Positions 30,096 through 45,000 are shown, counted from the stretch's first letter. The stretch: DNA of 64,000 nucleotides from Echinarachnius parma (GCA_037951105.1 JBAMJV010008318.1:81876-145875), one strand, 5' to 3'. Made by a program: numbers and translations. Notes: generated by a model not told the origin, from the sequence alone.

Positions 30096-33000
30096 CTGCA
30101 GATAAAGATAAAAAGGAATGGTAGAGGTTATTTCATTGTTAGCAGCTGATTTTTTCTTGTTGGAAGGTATCAGATAGGGGTCCTTGGCGAGGGCTAGCAC
30201 TTCAGCTCGGTCCTCCTTGCGATACATCAGGCACCGCCGGATGAAATCCTGCAAATAAAGATAAAAGGAATAGTAGAGGTAATACTACTATTACTACAAT
30301 ATCATTGTAAGCACTGTCTGCTTACTGGTGTAGGCATGGATATCACATGATATCAAACAATTTGAAAATACAGCAGAACTAATGCAAAAAGTGGAAATTT
30401 GACATTAAATGCACCATCAATGCATACAAGTAATGACTATTATGTCCCTCATACAATCGTTTTACCATTGAATTTAACATACGATAGTTTTGGACAGCAC
30501 ATACAATCACGTGATGGGGATCGTTAGTCAAAACTAACACTTAAGTGTGTTACGCGCTCGTCCCGTAGATCATGTGTTGTAGCAAAATGCACACGCGAAC
30601 AAATTTGTGCAGTACTTGTGCGCACACGTTCTAGTTTTTAGTAAAAACTAACACTAATCTAGGACAGAGGAAGAAGAACGCCAAGACAGCCAATAAGCAC
30701 ATCCGTGGGCGCGCTAGTACGCAATCATGTGTATGAGTATGTGCGCAGCGTGCCAGGGCGTTGGTGCGCACTCAAGTTTCTTGTCTTTGTTATTTTATGC
30801 GCAAAATAAACAATGACATTAAGCGTATTAGATGCGCCATGGTTCTGGAGGCTCATAGGCTTCATCAATGTCGATTGATTTTTAAGTCAAAATTTACAAA
30901 CGATTTTATGAAATATTAAAGAGATTTCCACTTATTTTGCGTAAGATGAACGCAATCCGCGATATAAAACAACTAACTAATGTGCTTGATACGCTTCGGG
31001 TAATAGTCATTTAGAGCCCACCTCGGTCATAGATTGACTATCACAAGAAGCCTATTCGTTAGTTGTATATTATTACTACTACTGCTACTGCTACTATAGC
31101 GCATTTAGATACCGAAGCAATTCTCAATGCATTTTACATTACAAATACATATATTTAATACTTACATTTTACATAGCCTTGGGTCATTTCTAACCCCATG
31201 TGCTATTTTTTCTACTGCAGGCTTAGGGCTGAAGTGGACTTGAGTGATTAAAAAATGAGCACTAAATTGAACTCATGGATTAATATAACCTATGGTCAAA
31301 TCTCTGGTCAAATTCAACCGCATGTTCTATCACTACTACTGACCTTAGCTTCCTGGCTGACCGCAGGCTTAGGGGCGAACTGGACTTGAGTGGCCTTGAG
31401 GATGGTGTTCTGTTCCAGGATGGATGCTTGAGACAGGTTGTGACCAAAGGGCTGCAAAGACATGTAACAAAATACCAAAGTTATAAAGGGTTCAAAAGAT
31501 AAAACCCTTAAGTTATAAAGGGTTCATGAGGCAAATTCACTAAGTTATAAAGGGTTCCCTAAGTTATAAAGGGTTCCCTTAGTTATAAAGAGTTCATAAA
31601 CCCTAGTATTATAACAATTGTTATTATTATGTTACAATATATTCATTATACATGTTTATTATTAATATCCAAGAAGTGTATTTCTTTCTTTATTATTTGT
31701 ATAATTATTCTGTATCATGTGAATATGTTGAAAATAAAATAAAATGAATCAATAAAGGGTTCATAAGGCAAATTCCATGACTTTCCATGACCTCTATATA
31801 AAAAATTCCACGACTTTTCCATCTTTTCAAGCTTTCGCTTTTCTCTTGTACCGTGTTGCTTGGCTTATAAAAACAGAAGAATGAAACAAGTTTTGATTTG
31901 TTAAATGTCTCCCTAATTATGGAGATATTTATCACTGAATGAAAAGCATTCCAGAATGCTCTATGATTTTAGTAAAAAACAATGAGCAGTACATTTTCAT
32001 TTTTTGGTCACTAAGTAAACAGTGTTTTATTTTGTAATGAAACTATAAGATATCACTCTGAAGAATCTTATAATTATAATTAAAGGCTCACATATCACTT
32101 TGAGAATAATCATATGAAGTTAATGGATCCATTTAAGCAAGTTTAAAGGGATCTAGTAACTTTGTTGACATGTGCAAAAAGTGATGAATGGTTGATGCAA
32201 TGTATATTGTTGTTATCTCATATGTCCACAGGGTATTGTGTGAAAATTTCAAGTCAAATGGACATTGCATGGCCAAGTAATGAGCGAAAATGCAAAGTGA
32301 TATTGGGTGATATTCACTAACTCACTGCATTCACTTTGTACAGGGATGAAAAACTCGCCCGGAGTTTTTCTTATCTGAATACTTCATTCATACATATCTT
32401 TGTAACGAAAGGGAAATTTGAAAAACCGAAACCGGTCCCATGATTTTTTTGTTAATACGAATACAACAAGGTATAAGTGAACCGCTACAATTACAATTTT
32501 ATTTTGAGGATTTGGACAATGTTACTAAGTCCCTTTAAAGGTGCACCTGTAAAGTGTCTAACTCCATACAAATTAATTTGAGCTTCCACATTTCTCTTCT
32601 ACCGTGTTGTTTGGCTTATGGTAAGAGAAGAATAAAATAGGGTTAGATTTTTTCAAATGCCCCTTCAGTATGACGATACCTATCATTCAGCTCAAGAGCG
32701 TTTAATGAACGGTCAAAAACCTCATAAACGTCATACAGTAATTTGTTGTAAAAGCGGACGCAAATTTCCGCTTTTTTAACCAGGAAAGCAGTGTTCTTTT
32801 TCAATGAAACTTTCACACATCATTCGGACATATCTTACAATGATTTTGGTATAGGATTGAAGTCTCAAATGTCATTTTGGGCAATATCTGACACTTTACA
32901 GGTGCACCTTTAAACAGCACATAAAAATGAGCCTGTACCTTCTTCCCATAGAGACACTGGTAGAAGATGATGCCAGTCGACCACACGTCCACCTTGGAAG

Positions 33001-36000
33001 AAATCTTGGGCGGGTCCTTCCCTACAACAAAACACTCCGGCGGCAGGTACCTGCAGTGGGAAATGTCATCATAATCATGATAATAACAATAACCACTATC
33101 AATATTTATTACCAGCATCGCAATAATAATAATAATCATAAGCATGGTCACCAAGAACATCTTCATCATCGTTCCAACACAATAATTACTCTTCACCCAT
33201 CTGCAAATAACTGAAATGTCCAAATCCTTATTTTAAACAAAATCATTGTTATCATTGATACCACCACAACATTCCTCCTCATCATGATTTTCCTTACCAG
33301 GGTGTGCCAGACCCTTTACAATTATATCATCATCATCTTCACACCACCAACACCACCACTATCACAATCAGCATCACCATCACCACCAATACCATCGCCA
33401 CCATTACCATTAACACCAACACCACCATCACAATCACCATCAACACCATTACCATAAACACCAACACCACTATCGCTATCACAATCACAATCACCATCAC
33501 CACGAATACCATCACCACCAACACCACTATCACAATCAACATCACCATCACCACCAATACCATCGCCACCATTACCATTAACACCAACACCACCATCACA
33601 ATCACCATCACCACCAACACCATTACCATAAACACCAACACCACTATCGCTATCACAATCACCATCACCACGAATACCATCACCACCAACACCACTATCA
33701 AAATCAACATCACCATCACCACCAACACCACCAACACCATCACCACCATCACAGCCGCCGTCATTGTCGCCATGATCATCACCATCATCACAACCCAGCT
33801 TCCTCCCAGTCATGTTTGCTTACCAGTATGTGCCAGCGCCCTGCGATGTGAGATCCATGCCCTCCATTGGGTTGTAATGCTCATCATCCATGACCTTAGA
33901 GAGGCCAAAGTCTGTGATCTTCACATCACCGCATGTAGACCCGTGGCAGAGCAGAATATTTCCTTTAGTGATTCAATGTAAAAGGTAGTGAGTGACCAGG
34001 AAAAAAGAAACATTTTCTACACAATTTCATTATACTAATTTGAACATGCTTGATCCGATGATCACTTACAGTATTAGAGCTAAATAGAAGCCCTGAAAAT
34101 AAAAAAAACGAGCCCCGGAAATTTGGAAAGGTAGCCCCCGAAATCTTCCATACAATTAGATAGGGAGCCCCCAAAATAAAAATATTAATTTTTTCTAAAA
34201 GGTACTTGGTAAAGTTTTTGGAGAACACATTGCAAAATTCTTTCCTTTTTTGCTGGAGGTAGACTAACAGTAATTACATGTGAATGTATGTTTATGTTCT
34301 ATTAAAATCACTACATGTCAACCCGTGGCAAGGCAGAATATTACCTGTAGTGATTAAATTAAAATAAACCTTGTAACACTTTTTGAGGATGGTGCAAAAT
34401 TTTTTTTTTTTTCAAGAGGTAAAATAACAGTTGTTATAAATGTATGTATAATTATGTCTAATTGCATAGTAATAACGCAATTTTTTTTTACATCTATAAC
34501 ATAAATGTGACCGGCTATAGCAAAACTGCAAAACCCTACACTTGTTGGTCATTCATGTTTTGAAGAAATTGGCATTTTAAGTTTACATAATGTGTGTAAA
34601 AGACTTATGATTGTAAAATTGAGACAATCATATCTTTGCCAATTATTGACAAATTTGTTAGATCAAAGCATCAAATGAAAGCTTGTGATGAGGCCTTTCT
34701 AATATAATGAGAATCTATTGATTTTTACCGACAAGTGCAGGATTTTGCTACAGCCGGTCACAAATAGTCTGTTTGCCAAGTAATTTTCAGACTATAATGC
34801 GTGCATAGATAATGAAACCGATATTACGACTTGTCTATGATTGCAATCATATTACAATCTTCGTCAGAGGCTAAAAAATGTCATGTGAAATGAACATGCA
34901 AAAAAAAAGTCCATACCACAGTGCAACAAAACCAAGATGTGATGAATCCAAGTCACTTGGCTTGATAAAGTCTACAGTTGGCGACGAAAGCTCGACGGTC
35001 AATAATTTAAGATTAGTTGAAGCTGAAAATTGTGTATAATCTCCCTAACCAATGAAAGCTTTTTTATTCCATACCTGGTTTGAGATCATAGTGGATGATG
35101 GCTGGTTTCCTCTCGTTGAGATATTTGAGAGCGTTGACGACCTGCATGACGATGCAGCGAGCCTCTCGCTCAACCATCAGCTTGTGCTGCTTCAGATGGA
35201 AGTCTAGATCGTTGCCTGGACAGAACTCTAGCACGGTGCAAAACCTGACAAACAAAAATAAAACATTGAATGTACAGAATTTCTAACAGGGAAAGATATA
35301 TTCAACTTAATTCTAACATATGAAAAAACAATGAATTATTTTTCAACAGATATCAAAAGATTTCATCTTGCAATACTGCAAGTTTTATTTATTAAAGAAA
35401 ATGCCTACCAAAATACGATAGTATTGATCATGGTCATCTACTACCAAGGAAACAACCTCTGAACAGTGCATTAAGACAAGACACCTCGATGAGAGTAACC
35501 TAACTGTAAAATTACCAACAGGATCAATACGACCTTAACAAGTACCAGGTGACATTGTCGCTTGTTATATTCAAGACAGAAGTTCTCCGCCAAGACTGTT
35601 ATCTTAGTAATAGTTCTCTCATGAAAAATGTGGCTGCTGTCCAGAGAAAGTTGTTTTCAAGTTAGCAATCATCCTGGGAAAAAGAACCAGCAGTTAGCCA
35701 GGGGAAATCGCTTCAAAGTAACTTAAAAGACCAAGCTAAAAAGGGAAATATGTTTGAAGTCTACACATTTGATTTCTGAACCGATTGCTGGTTTGAATAA
35801 CCCAAAACAATTTAGTTTCCTAGAATTAGTTTGCCAGAGGAATTGAAGCATTTAAGGATATTTAATGCATAGAAATGTGATATACTTACGAGTTTGCATC
35901 AATTTCAAATACATCATACAGCTTGACGACACGTGCATGATCCAAACTTTTGTGGATTTCATACTCCCTAATAGCATGCCTGTAAAGGGAAAATGAGAAA

Positions 36001-39000
36001 TAGGTAATATTTAAGTTGATTTGTATGTTCTCTTCTCATATAAAACTATAGAATATATATGTGCTAAAAAAAAAGAGAAATTTTTTGTTATTTTCATCTA
36101 TTCTAGTTATTTCTTTTCAAAATCCTCTAGAAGGTGTATCAAGTAGTAACTCGAAACTTTCAGATGATTTACTATCAGCTGTATCATTGTTACCATTATC
36201 GTCATCATCATAACTGTCATCACAATCTTTGTTTTTCATCACCAGCATCATTATCATTGTAGTCATTAGCATCATTAGTTTATTATACACTGGGCCCAAA
36301 CAGAAACTTATAATTTTTCACATGGTATATTTGAAAATCTGTCCATCAAAATTAACCAAAATGACACACAGGATTACTTAAATACCCTACTCCAATGACA
36401 TGTCAATATCCAAACGGTTACCTTACTGACAGAAATGAAAAATGCACTGACATGGAACCATTAGCTGTTTCACATGTCACAGTCGGGAAATTTTGGCAAC
36501 AGAGTTTAATGCAGGTGAGGAAGTCAAAACAAATTGAAATAGAGGGTAATGTCAGTAACCCAAACACAGACATCAATAGTGGGTGTGTCCACCATGTGCT
36601 TGGAAGCATTCAGTGCATCTGCTACGCATGCTGTCCTCCAGGTTTCTGATACAGGCTTGGGGAGATTGTTCCTCTCTTCCTGTAGAGCTGTTCTGAGTGT
36701 GTGCATTAACAGGGGTTTTTGTCCCTCTACTGTGACATGTGATCCCGGAAGTTGTTCCATGTCAGTGCTTTTTGCGGTTGTGTCAGTTGGGCAACTGCTT
36801 GGTTACTGACATAAGTTGAGATTAGAGTATTTAAGTAATCCTGTATGTCATTTTGGTTAATTTTGATGGACAGGATTTTAAGATATGATCATGTGAAAAA
36901 TTATAAGTTTCTTTTTGGGCCCAATGTACATAGAAATGAGATTACTATTAACTCACTTGATGTAGTTAGCTTCTTGTCCTCCTTCCATTCTTTACTAAGC
37001 TGATGGATCTTACACGCCACGTCCCGATGCTCCTTCAGATCATAACCCTGCAAGTGAATTGAATTGAGTTGAAATAGTTAGTCTTTATTCATTCAATCAT
37101 AAAACAACATTATATTTACAAGTCATGTATCAATCAAGCATATGTAAATAAATACAGATACATATTGAAATATTGAAATAGGAGGCTACAAAAAAGTAAA
37201 ATACTTGTAAGCAGTAGGCCAGCCCCCTTCTAGATACAAATAATACAGTTTTACACAATTGATACAGTATACATGTATTATACAACATAATAAAATATTT
37301 TGTTTTCCCTTTCTGAGATGCATCAACATTCTAGTTGTTAATTTGATTAGAATCCGACAAATAAGAAATATATACAAAACTACAAATGTTTATATTAAAG
37401 GGATCTAGTAACTTTGTTGACATGTGCAAAAAGTGATGAATGGTTGATGCAATGTATATTGTTGTTATCTCATGTGTCCACAGGGTATTGTGTGAAAATT
37501 TCAAGTCAAATGGACATTGCAATGGCCAAGTAATGAGCGAAAATGCAAAGTGATAGTCACAAACTCACTGCAATCACTTTGTACACTCGGTAAGAAAAAC
37601 TCTGGGGGAGTTTTTCTTATCTGAATACTTTGATCGTATACATCTTTGTAACGAAAGGGAAATTGAAAAACCGAAACCTGTCCCATGATTTTATTGGTAA
37701 TACGAATACAACAAGGTATGAGGGAACCGCTAGACTTAACATTTTATTTTGAGGATTTTGACAATGTTACTAAGTCCCTTTAAGTACATCATGATCAATA
37801 TAATAATAACAGGGATTCTTTCCAGGCTAATTTTCAAGCTGGCCTGCATGAAAATTGCACTCTCAAATTCAGTTTGCATTGAAACTCTTTGTAAATTGAA
37901 AGGGGGCTCTTACATGATATTTGGCAAAAAATTAAAAAAAAATCATCGTCATTCCAATCACAATCATTGCAAGTTTTCTAATCTATTTTAGCTTTTACAT
38001 AACAAGTCACAACCCTGGAAAAAATTTGATAACAAAATAATCAAGATGAGATATAACTGTGGATCTTCTATTCCCCCATAAAATATTCATTCATATAGTA
38101 GAAAGCACAACATTGGCAGGGTAACTCAACGATGAATGTGTGGTACATCTGTTAATTATGAATTACCTTGTAAACTTCGCTGAATCCGCCTTTGCCGAGT
38201 AGACGTAGTAATAGGTAGCGATCGTTGAGCACCCTATGGTCCCTGAACACTGACTGGTCCTCATTGTGAATACGTTTCAGCTCTCGTATGTGCAGGTTTC
38301 GTTCCCTCTCCAACCTTTCAAGTTCCCCTTGAAGATCAGATTCCTCCTAAGAATTCAAATAGAGAAAAAAGGCAAGAAATAAGAACAAATAATTAATTAA
38401 ATAATAATAATCTTATATCAAGCAAGATATGAACACTGACTGGTCCTCATTGTGAATACGTTTCAGCTCTCGTATGTGCAGGTTTCGTTCCCTCTCCAAC
38501 CTTTCAAGTTCCCCTTGAAGATCAGATTCCTCCTAAGAATTCAAATAGAGAAAAAAGGCAAGAAATAAGAACAAATAATTAATTAAATAATAATAATCTT
38601 ATATCAAGCAAGATATGAACACTGACTGGTACTCATTGTGAATACGTTTCAGCTCTCGTATGTGCAGGTTTCGTTCCCTCTCTTCAAGTTCCCCCTTGAA
38701 GATCAGATTCCTCCTAAGAATTCAAATAGAGAAAAAAGGAAGAAATAAGAACAATTAATTAATTAAATAATAATAATCTTATATCAAGCAAGATAATGAA
38801 CACTGACTGGTACTCATTGTGAATACGTTTCAGCTCTGTATGTGCAGGTTTCGTTCCCTCTCCAACCTTTCAAGTTCCCCTTGAAGATCAGATTCCTCCT
38901 AAGAATTCAAATAGAGAAAAAAGGCAAGAAATAAGAACAAATAATTAATTAAATAATAATAATCTTATATCAAGCAAGATATGAACACTGACTGGTTACT

Positions 39001-42000
39001 CATTGTGAATACGTTTCAGCTCTCGTATGTGCAGGTTTCGTTCCCTCTCCAACCTTTCAAGTTCCCCTTGAAGATCAGATTCCTCTAAGAATTCAAATAG
39101 AGAAAAAAGGCAAGAAATAAGAACAAATAATTAATTAAATAATAATAATCTTATATCAAGCAAGATATGAACACTGACTGGTCCTCATTGTGAGTCTCGT
39201 TTCAGCTCTTGTATGTGCAGGTTTCGTTCCCTCTCCAACCTTTCGAGTTCCCCTTGAAGATCAGATTCCTCCTAAGAATTCAAATAGAGAAAAGAGGAAG
39301 AAATAAGAACAAATAATTAATAGTATGTGGTTATAATGAGTCTTATATCAAGTGAGATATGAACACTGAATGATACTCATTGTAAGCTTGTTTCAGCTCT
39401 CGTATGTGCAGGTTTCGTTCCCTCTCCAACCTTTCGAGTTCCCCTTGAAGATCAGATTCCTCCTAAGAATTCAAAAAGAGAAAAAAGGAAGAAATAAGAA
39501 CAAATAATTAATAGTATGTGGTTATAATGGGTCTTATATCAAGCGAGATATGAACACTGACTGGATTTCATTGTGAGGGCATTTCATCTCTTGTATGTGA
39601 AGGTTTTGTTCCCTCTCTAACCTGTCCAGTTCCTTGATTGTAAGTCAGATCATGTGCGAATAAATGCGTGAATCTGATTGGTTGAAACGTGCAAAGTTTC
39701 AAACTTTCAATCAATTGTAACTTACAATCAATTGTATCTCTTTCTGCAATGGGACCTTGGTCATGCAGATATCGATCAGTTATTTTGTGCGCGCCCAATG
39801 TGGTATCTCGACCGGTCCATAAAAGAATCTTGTATAAGGCCATCTAAGCAATCTATTTAATTATGAAAGTAAAGGGTTAACCACCATCGATATACACACT
39901 GGATACAGCACGCTGCACACTGCCGAATGCGCGACGTTGAAGCCGCCGCAAATATCTAAAAGTACACACCAAGACAAAAGGTGCTCCATTCACTCGCGTA
40001 AATCGATTTATGCGAGTGAATGGAGCACTTTTGTCTTAGGTGTACTTTTTACACTGTCGCTGGCTTCATGAAGAGGGCGCTGTTGCTATATCCAGTACTT
40101 TTATATCGATGTTAACCACCCCTGTTTAGACTGAGGAACTGTACCTTCTTCAGCGCTGCCTGTCTGAGCTTCAGGATCTCATCCCTCTCGTAGAAACTCA
40201 ACCTGGTTCATGTACTCTGGAAGCGGTTTGGCAAATCCATCATCCCCAGTGGGACCGTTCTGCTTAGGCCTGGACTTGGAGCTTGGATGTGGACTATTCG
40301 GAGGTTTCCTCTTCATCAAGGACTTTCTCTGTTGGTCTAGCTCTTCCCTGTCTTTGGCAATTTTCTCCTGACGTCTGAAAGAAGTATTAAATAAAATTGT
40401 ATATCAGAAAGGGATTTAATCATTCTGCTTAGGCCTGGACTGAGTTTGGATGTGGGACTATTCAGAGGTTTCCTCTTCATCAAGGACTTTCTCTGTTGGT
40501 CTAGCTCTTCCTGTCTTTGGCAATTTTCTCCTGACGTCTGAAAGAAGAATTAAATAGAATTAAATGTACGGAAATAAATATTTCTACTTAGGCATGGAAT
40601 TGGAGGGACTTTCTGGAGGTTGGAGCTGGGATGTAGACTTTTTGGGAGGTTTCATCTTTATGAGGGACTTTTCAGTTGGTCTAGCTCTTTAGCTACATAC
40701 TGTTATTGGCAATTTGTTTTTCTGACATTTACAAGAACAAACAAAATACTGACATCTAAACAAAAATCAACTAAAATACAAAAAAATATAAGGATTTTTT
40801 GGGTTAACTAGAACACTCTTTTGGGGCCTTGACTCAAAACTTTCCATGAGGGACTTTCTGACAGGGTCTTGTTCCACCTGGGGGGTGTTTCACAAAGATC
40901 CTAAGTTGATCTTAACTCTAAGTTGGACTTAAACAGTATGGTAAGCCCATTTGTAGCCTTGGAATAAAATATATTCAAATGCAAAAATGCAAGTATTTTA
41001 GACTTTCATAAATTTTACATGAAGATCATGAAATCTCCTTGATAATAGAAAAATGTTAGTGATTTGAAACAACATTTTAGGCCTTTTAAAATAAATTTTA
41101 CAAAATTGTTTCATAGAAACTAATGGCTCTCCATAGTTACTAAGTCCAACTTAGAGTTAAGATCTTTGTGAAACACCCCCCTGATCTTTGGCAAATTTCT
41201 CAGGACTGGTCATTGTAAAAACAAAGTGAGGAAATGGATTAACTATGTTGAATAACTGCATAAATAAATAATTTGAATATATGCAAATCAACACAGTATG
41301 CTTACTTGACTAGATCTGTGAATGCAAAGCCATCCGCCCAGGTTTCTACAAATTTGGCCCCTTGCGTTGAGTGGTGAACTGGCCTAGCCGTAGTCTGTCC
41401 TCCATACTCTTGGTCCTGGCTTCTTTATTCTCACTTCTTGCCTGAAATATAACGGTAATAATAACGTTAATAATGTTATACATGGTATTAAAGGCACTTT
41501 GAAACTTTGTCATGTAAAAGATTAGTTGAAGGGTCGATTTGTACACTCGTTTGATTGTCTATGCTTGCAAAGTTCATGGACAAATTATCAGTTGAGTGGT
41601 GAACTGGCCTAGCCCAAGCCTGTTCACCATTACCGTTGGTCCTTGCTTCTTTATTCTCACTTCTTGCCTGAATATAACGGTAATAATAACGTTAATAATG
41701 TTACAGATGGTATTAAAGTAGTGGTGTCGATTTCGGGTGTATTTCCCTCCCGGGACTCGCGATAATTTTTCGGGCGAGTCACGGGTTACCCGAAATTTAC
41801 CCATTTGTTGATTTCGCTATCGGCAATGTCACGCCCGCTGGGAAAACATGGTTTAATACATTGCATCTCATGAGTTTATATGAACTGAATGATAACTAGC
41901 ATATTATTACAGAGTGCATGAACACAAAAAGGACAGAAAAGAAATGGGAGTGGGCAGATAACTCTGCGCGTTCAAAGAGGAAAAAGGAAAGAAAAGAAAA

Positions 42001-45000
42001 TGAGCGTGGGCAGATAACTCGGGTGTTCAAAAAGGGGACTCGTCATTTTTCGGCGGGATCCGGGTACCCGTGACTTGTCAACAGCCTTATATTAAAGGCA
42101 CTTCGAAACTTTGTCATGTAAAAGATTAGTTGAAGGGTCGATTTGTACACTCGTTTGATCGTCTATGCTTGCAAAGTTCATGGACAAATTATCAGTTGAG
42201 TGGTGAACTGGCCTAGCCCGAGCCTGTTCACCATACCGTTGGTCCTGGCTTCTTTATTCTCAGTTCTTGCCTGAAATTGAATGATAACAATATCATGATT
42301 GATATTAGAGGCACCAAGAAACTTTATCATGTGAAAAAATTTGTATTTAAAGGGGTCGGATTATACATCCATTCGGTGTCATCTACGCTTGCAAAGTGCA
42401 TGGCAAATGGATTAGTTGAGTGGTGAAATGGCCTAGCCCGAGCCTGTTCACCATACTGTTGGTCCTGGCTTCTTTATTCTCAGTTCTTGCCTGAAATACA
42501 ATGATAGTAATGTTATGATTCATAATTTTGTTCTTGCCCAAACAGACTTGCTGCTTACTTCTGAATGAGATTTTCATGTGAGGAACTACATTCTTATACT
42601 CGTAGTTAAAGAGAAATTTAAGTTGCCCTATCCGACAAGAAAACTATTCCATATATGAAATTTGACTTGCCCCGGGCAAACGGGATAGAGATAGTGTCGA
42701 GCCCTGTTAAAGGCACTAGGAAACTTTGCCGTTAAATGGAAAACATAACTTATGATTAGTTGGATGTCTATGCTTGCAAATTTCATGGGAAATATATTGG
42801 TATGGGTGAATGTATAAGCACAAATTACATCAAAGACAAGAAAAACATATTGTAGGAGGAGTTTTATATGTAACAATCTCAAACAAAATTGTCTTTTATT
42901 GATGTTCCTGGCTACTTATGGAAGTTAACAAAAATTCAAACACCCTTATCTTAGATCTAAACAAAATATCAATAATGTGCAAAAACACATTTTTAATGTC
43001 ATTTGAAAATAAACAATTTAAAAGAGAAAATTAATTTAGTGCCAAATAGCTGCTTAAATTAAAACATGGTTGGCAATAATATTAAACAAAGTTTTCACAA
43101 TCTAGTACGGAACAGGTTGAAATAACTCACCTTTTCTATTAGTAACGACTTGATCTTTTCTGTACTCTTCTTGGCTTGCTCATTGACCTTGTCAAGCAGC
43201 TTTTGAGCACTTTCTAACCTACGTTGTACATCCTGAGTTGTCTGTATGAGATAATAGTAATAATAATAATAATTTGAACATTCATATAGCGCACCTACTA
43301 TAAATATAAACTCTAGATAAGCCAAAAGCAATTAGCAATGTCAATTAACATTTGCATCAAGAATAAAAACAATGTTTATGGAAAGGCACACAAGCAGTTT
43401 GCCCACAGTGAAATAAAGTTCAATAGTTCAAAAACAAAATGAGTCGAGATTCAAGAAGCTTTTGAGCACTTTCTAACCTACGTTGTACATCTCGAGTTGT
43501 CCTGTAAAGGAAAATCCAAGGCAGGCCCATAGCCAAGATTTTTCAAGGGGAGGGTGCATATTTACAAAAGTGGCCCGAGACCACTGGTTTAGTTGTGCAA
43601 GCTGGGGGGGGGGGGGGAGGGGGGCATGAATAAGAACTATCATGGGTGAGATCGATGTACGCGATGGCAGAGACCGTTGAAAAGTGGACCTGTCTGATTT
43701 GATTTTTTTTTTTTGGGGGGGTGCCTAAGAATTTCCATTAATGATTGCATCAAGAGGGGAAACAAAATGAGTCAAGACTCGGGAAGCTTTGAGCTTAGAC
43801 AGAGAATCGCAATTGGTAGAAATTGCAAACTGTCATAACTTTTTGCTAAACATCCATTGATAATACTTATTCCACTTCTTATAGCAAAAAACAAAACAAA
43901 ATTGTCACATTTCCCTTGTCATTTTCCTTGTGTAAGTTCAGTCTATTTAACATTACAAAACACATGTATGATAATTCAAAGTCAAGATAGTTGTAGTTCA
44001 TTCCATGTGAAATTGCAATGTTCGATAATGTTCCTTTAAAGGGTACCACCACCCCAAAATAATATTCTTATAAATGAAAGGTAACATCTTTAGTATTCCA
44101 TTCCATCAACAAGTTTACAAAAATATGTTTCCAGAAAGAAAAAAATTAATTGAAATAGCATCACCATTCTAAAGCATAGCGTTAATGGGGTCTGCATGTA
44201 CGAGACTACTTTGTCCACAGCGAACGAATCGCCCGGGATTCTATTGTCTCCAAACGTACGCGTGAATAGCATTGGCGCATTCGCAAATGTTTGGCCCGTA
44301 CGGAACCAGGAAATAGTAGTGATTTCGTAAGTGGTGGAAATTAATAGCTTTGTTTATGAATTACACAACCCTTTGCAAAATGTTGGGTATCTATTTGATA
44401 TCACAAAACTGTACCAAAACATATAATTATGTGTTGTTCTTTGCCTGGTGGTCCCCTTTAAATTCAAGATAGATGTAAAGTTAGATGAATGATCTACTCA
44501 CACTTCTTAGTGTTTCTATCGTCTCCTCCTTCACCCTAATGTGTGATTCATGCTGCTGCTCTTTTGATGTAGATCCTGCAAGCTCATCTCAGTCTAAAAA
44601 CATAAGTGGAAAAAGAGCAACAATATAAATAAATATTGAATTATTCTTGTCAATTCTACTTTATAGAGATGTAGAGGAAATATATATCAAGGCATACACC
44701 CATCAAGGACGAGAGCTATTTTAAGGCAAAATTGATCATTGTTTTCCTCTACAAATTGGCAACTCCTAAATTTTGTCGATCTATTAATGACAAAAAAAAA
44801 TAGGTGGAAAATATTTAGTAATTACAATTTAAGACAAATATGAAGTAACTTTGCCGCAAAGTTGCCAATTTGAACGCGAATATCTGTTTTTAAAATATCA
44901 CAATGTATTGCCAATTTAAGGATTTTGCTAAATTATAGTGGATTTACGCAATAATAAAATCATTAAAAAATAACTAAAGCAGGTAGAGTAACAAAATAGG

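Noticed and set aside
33304..33981. 225-codon + strand frame and overlapping - strand frames of 163 and 150 codons
   Set aside because: The CACCAT minisatellite translated; the end of the + frame only overlaps TLK exon 14 in antisense.
41594..42577. Mutually exclusive alternative exons 8 of TLK
   Set aside because: The copies keep an acceptor but have no donor and lose the second half of the exon, so they cannot replace exon 8.
38347..43800. CRISPR-like or integron-like repeat array
   Set aside because: Repeat units are exon and intron pieces of one eukaryotic gene; there are no uniform short repeats with unique spacers.
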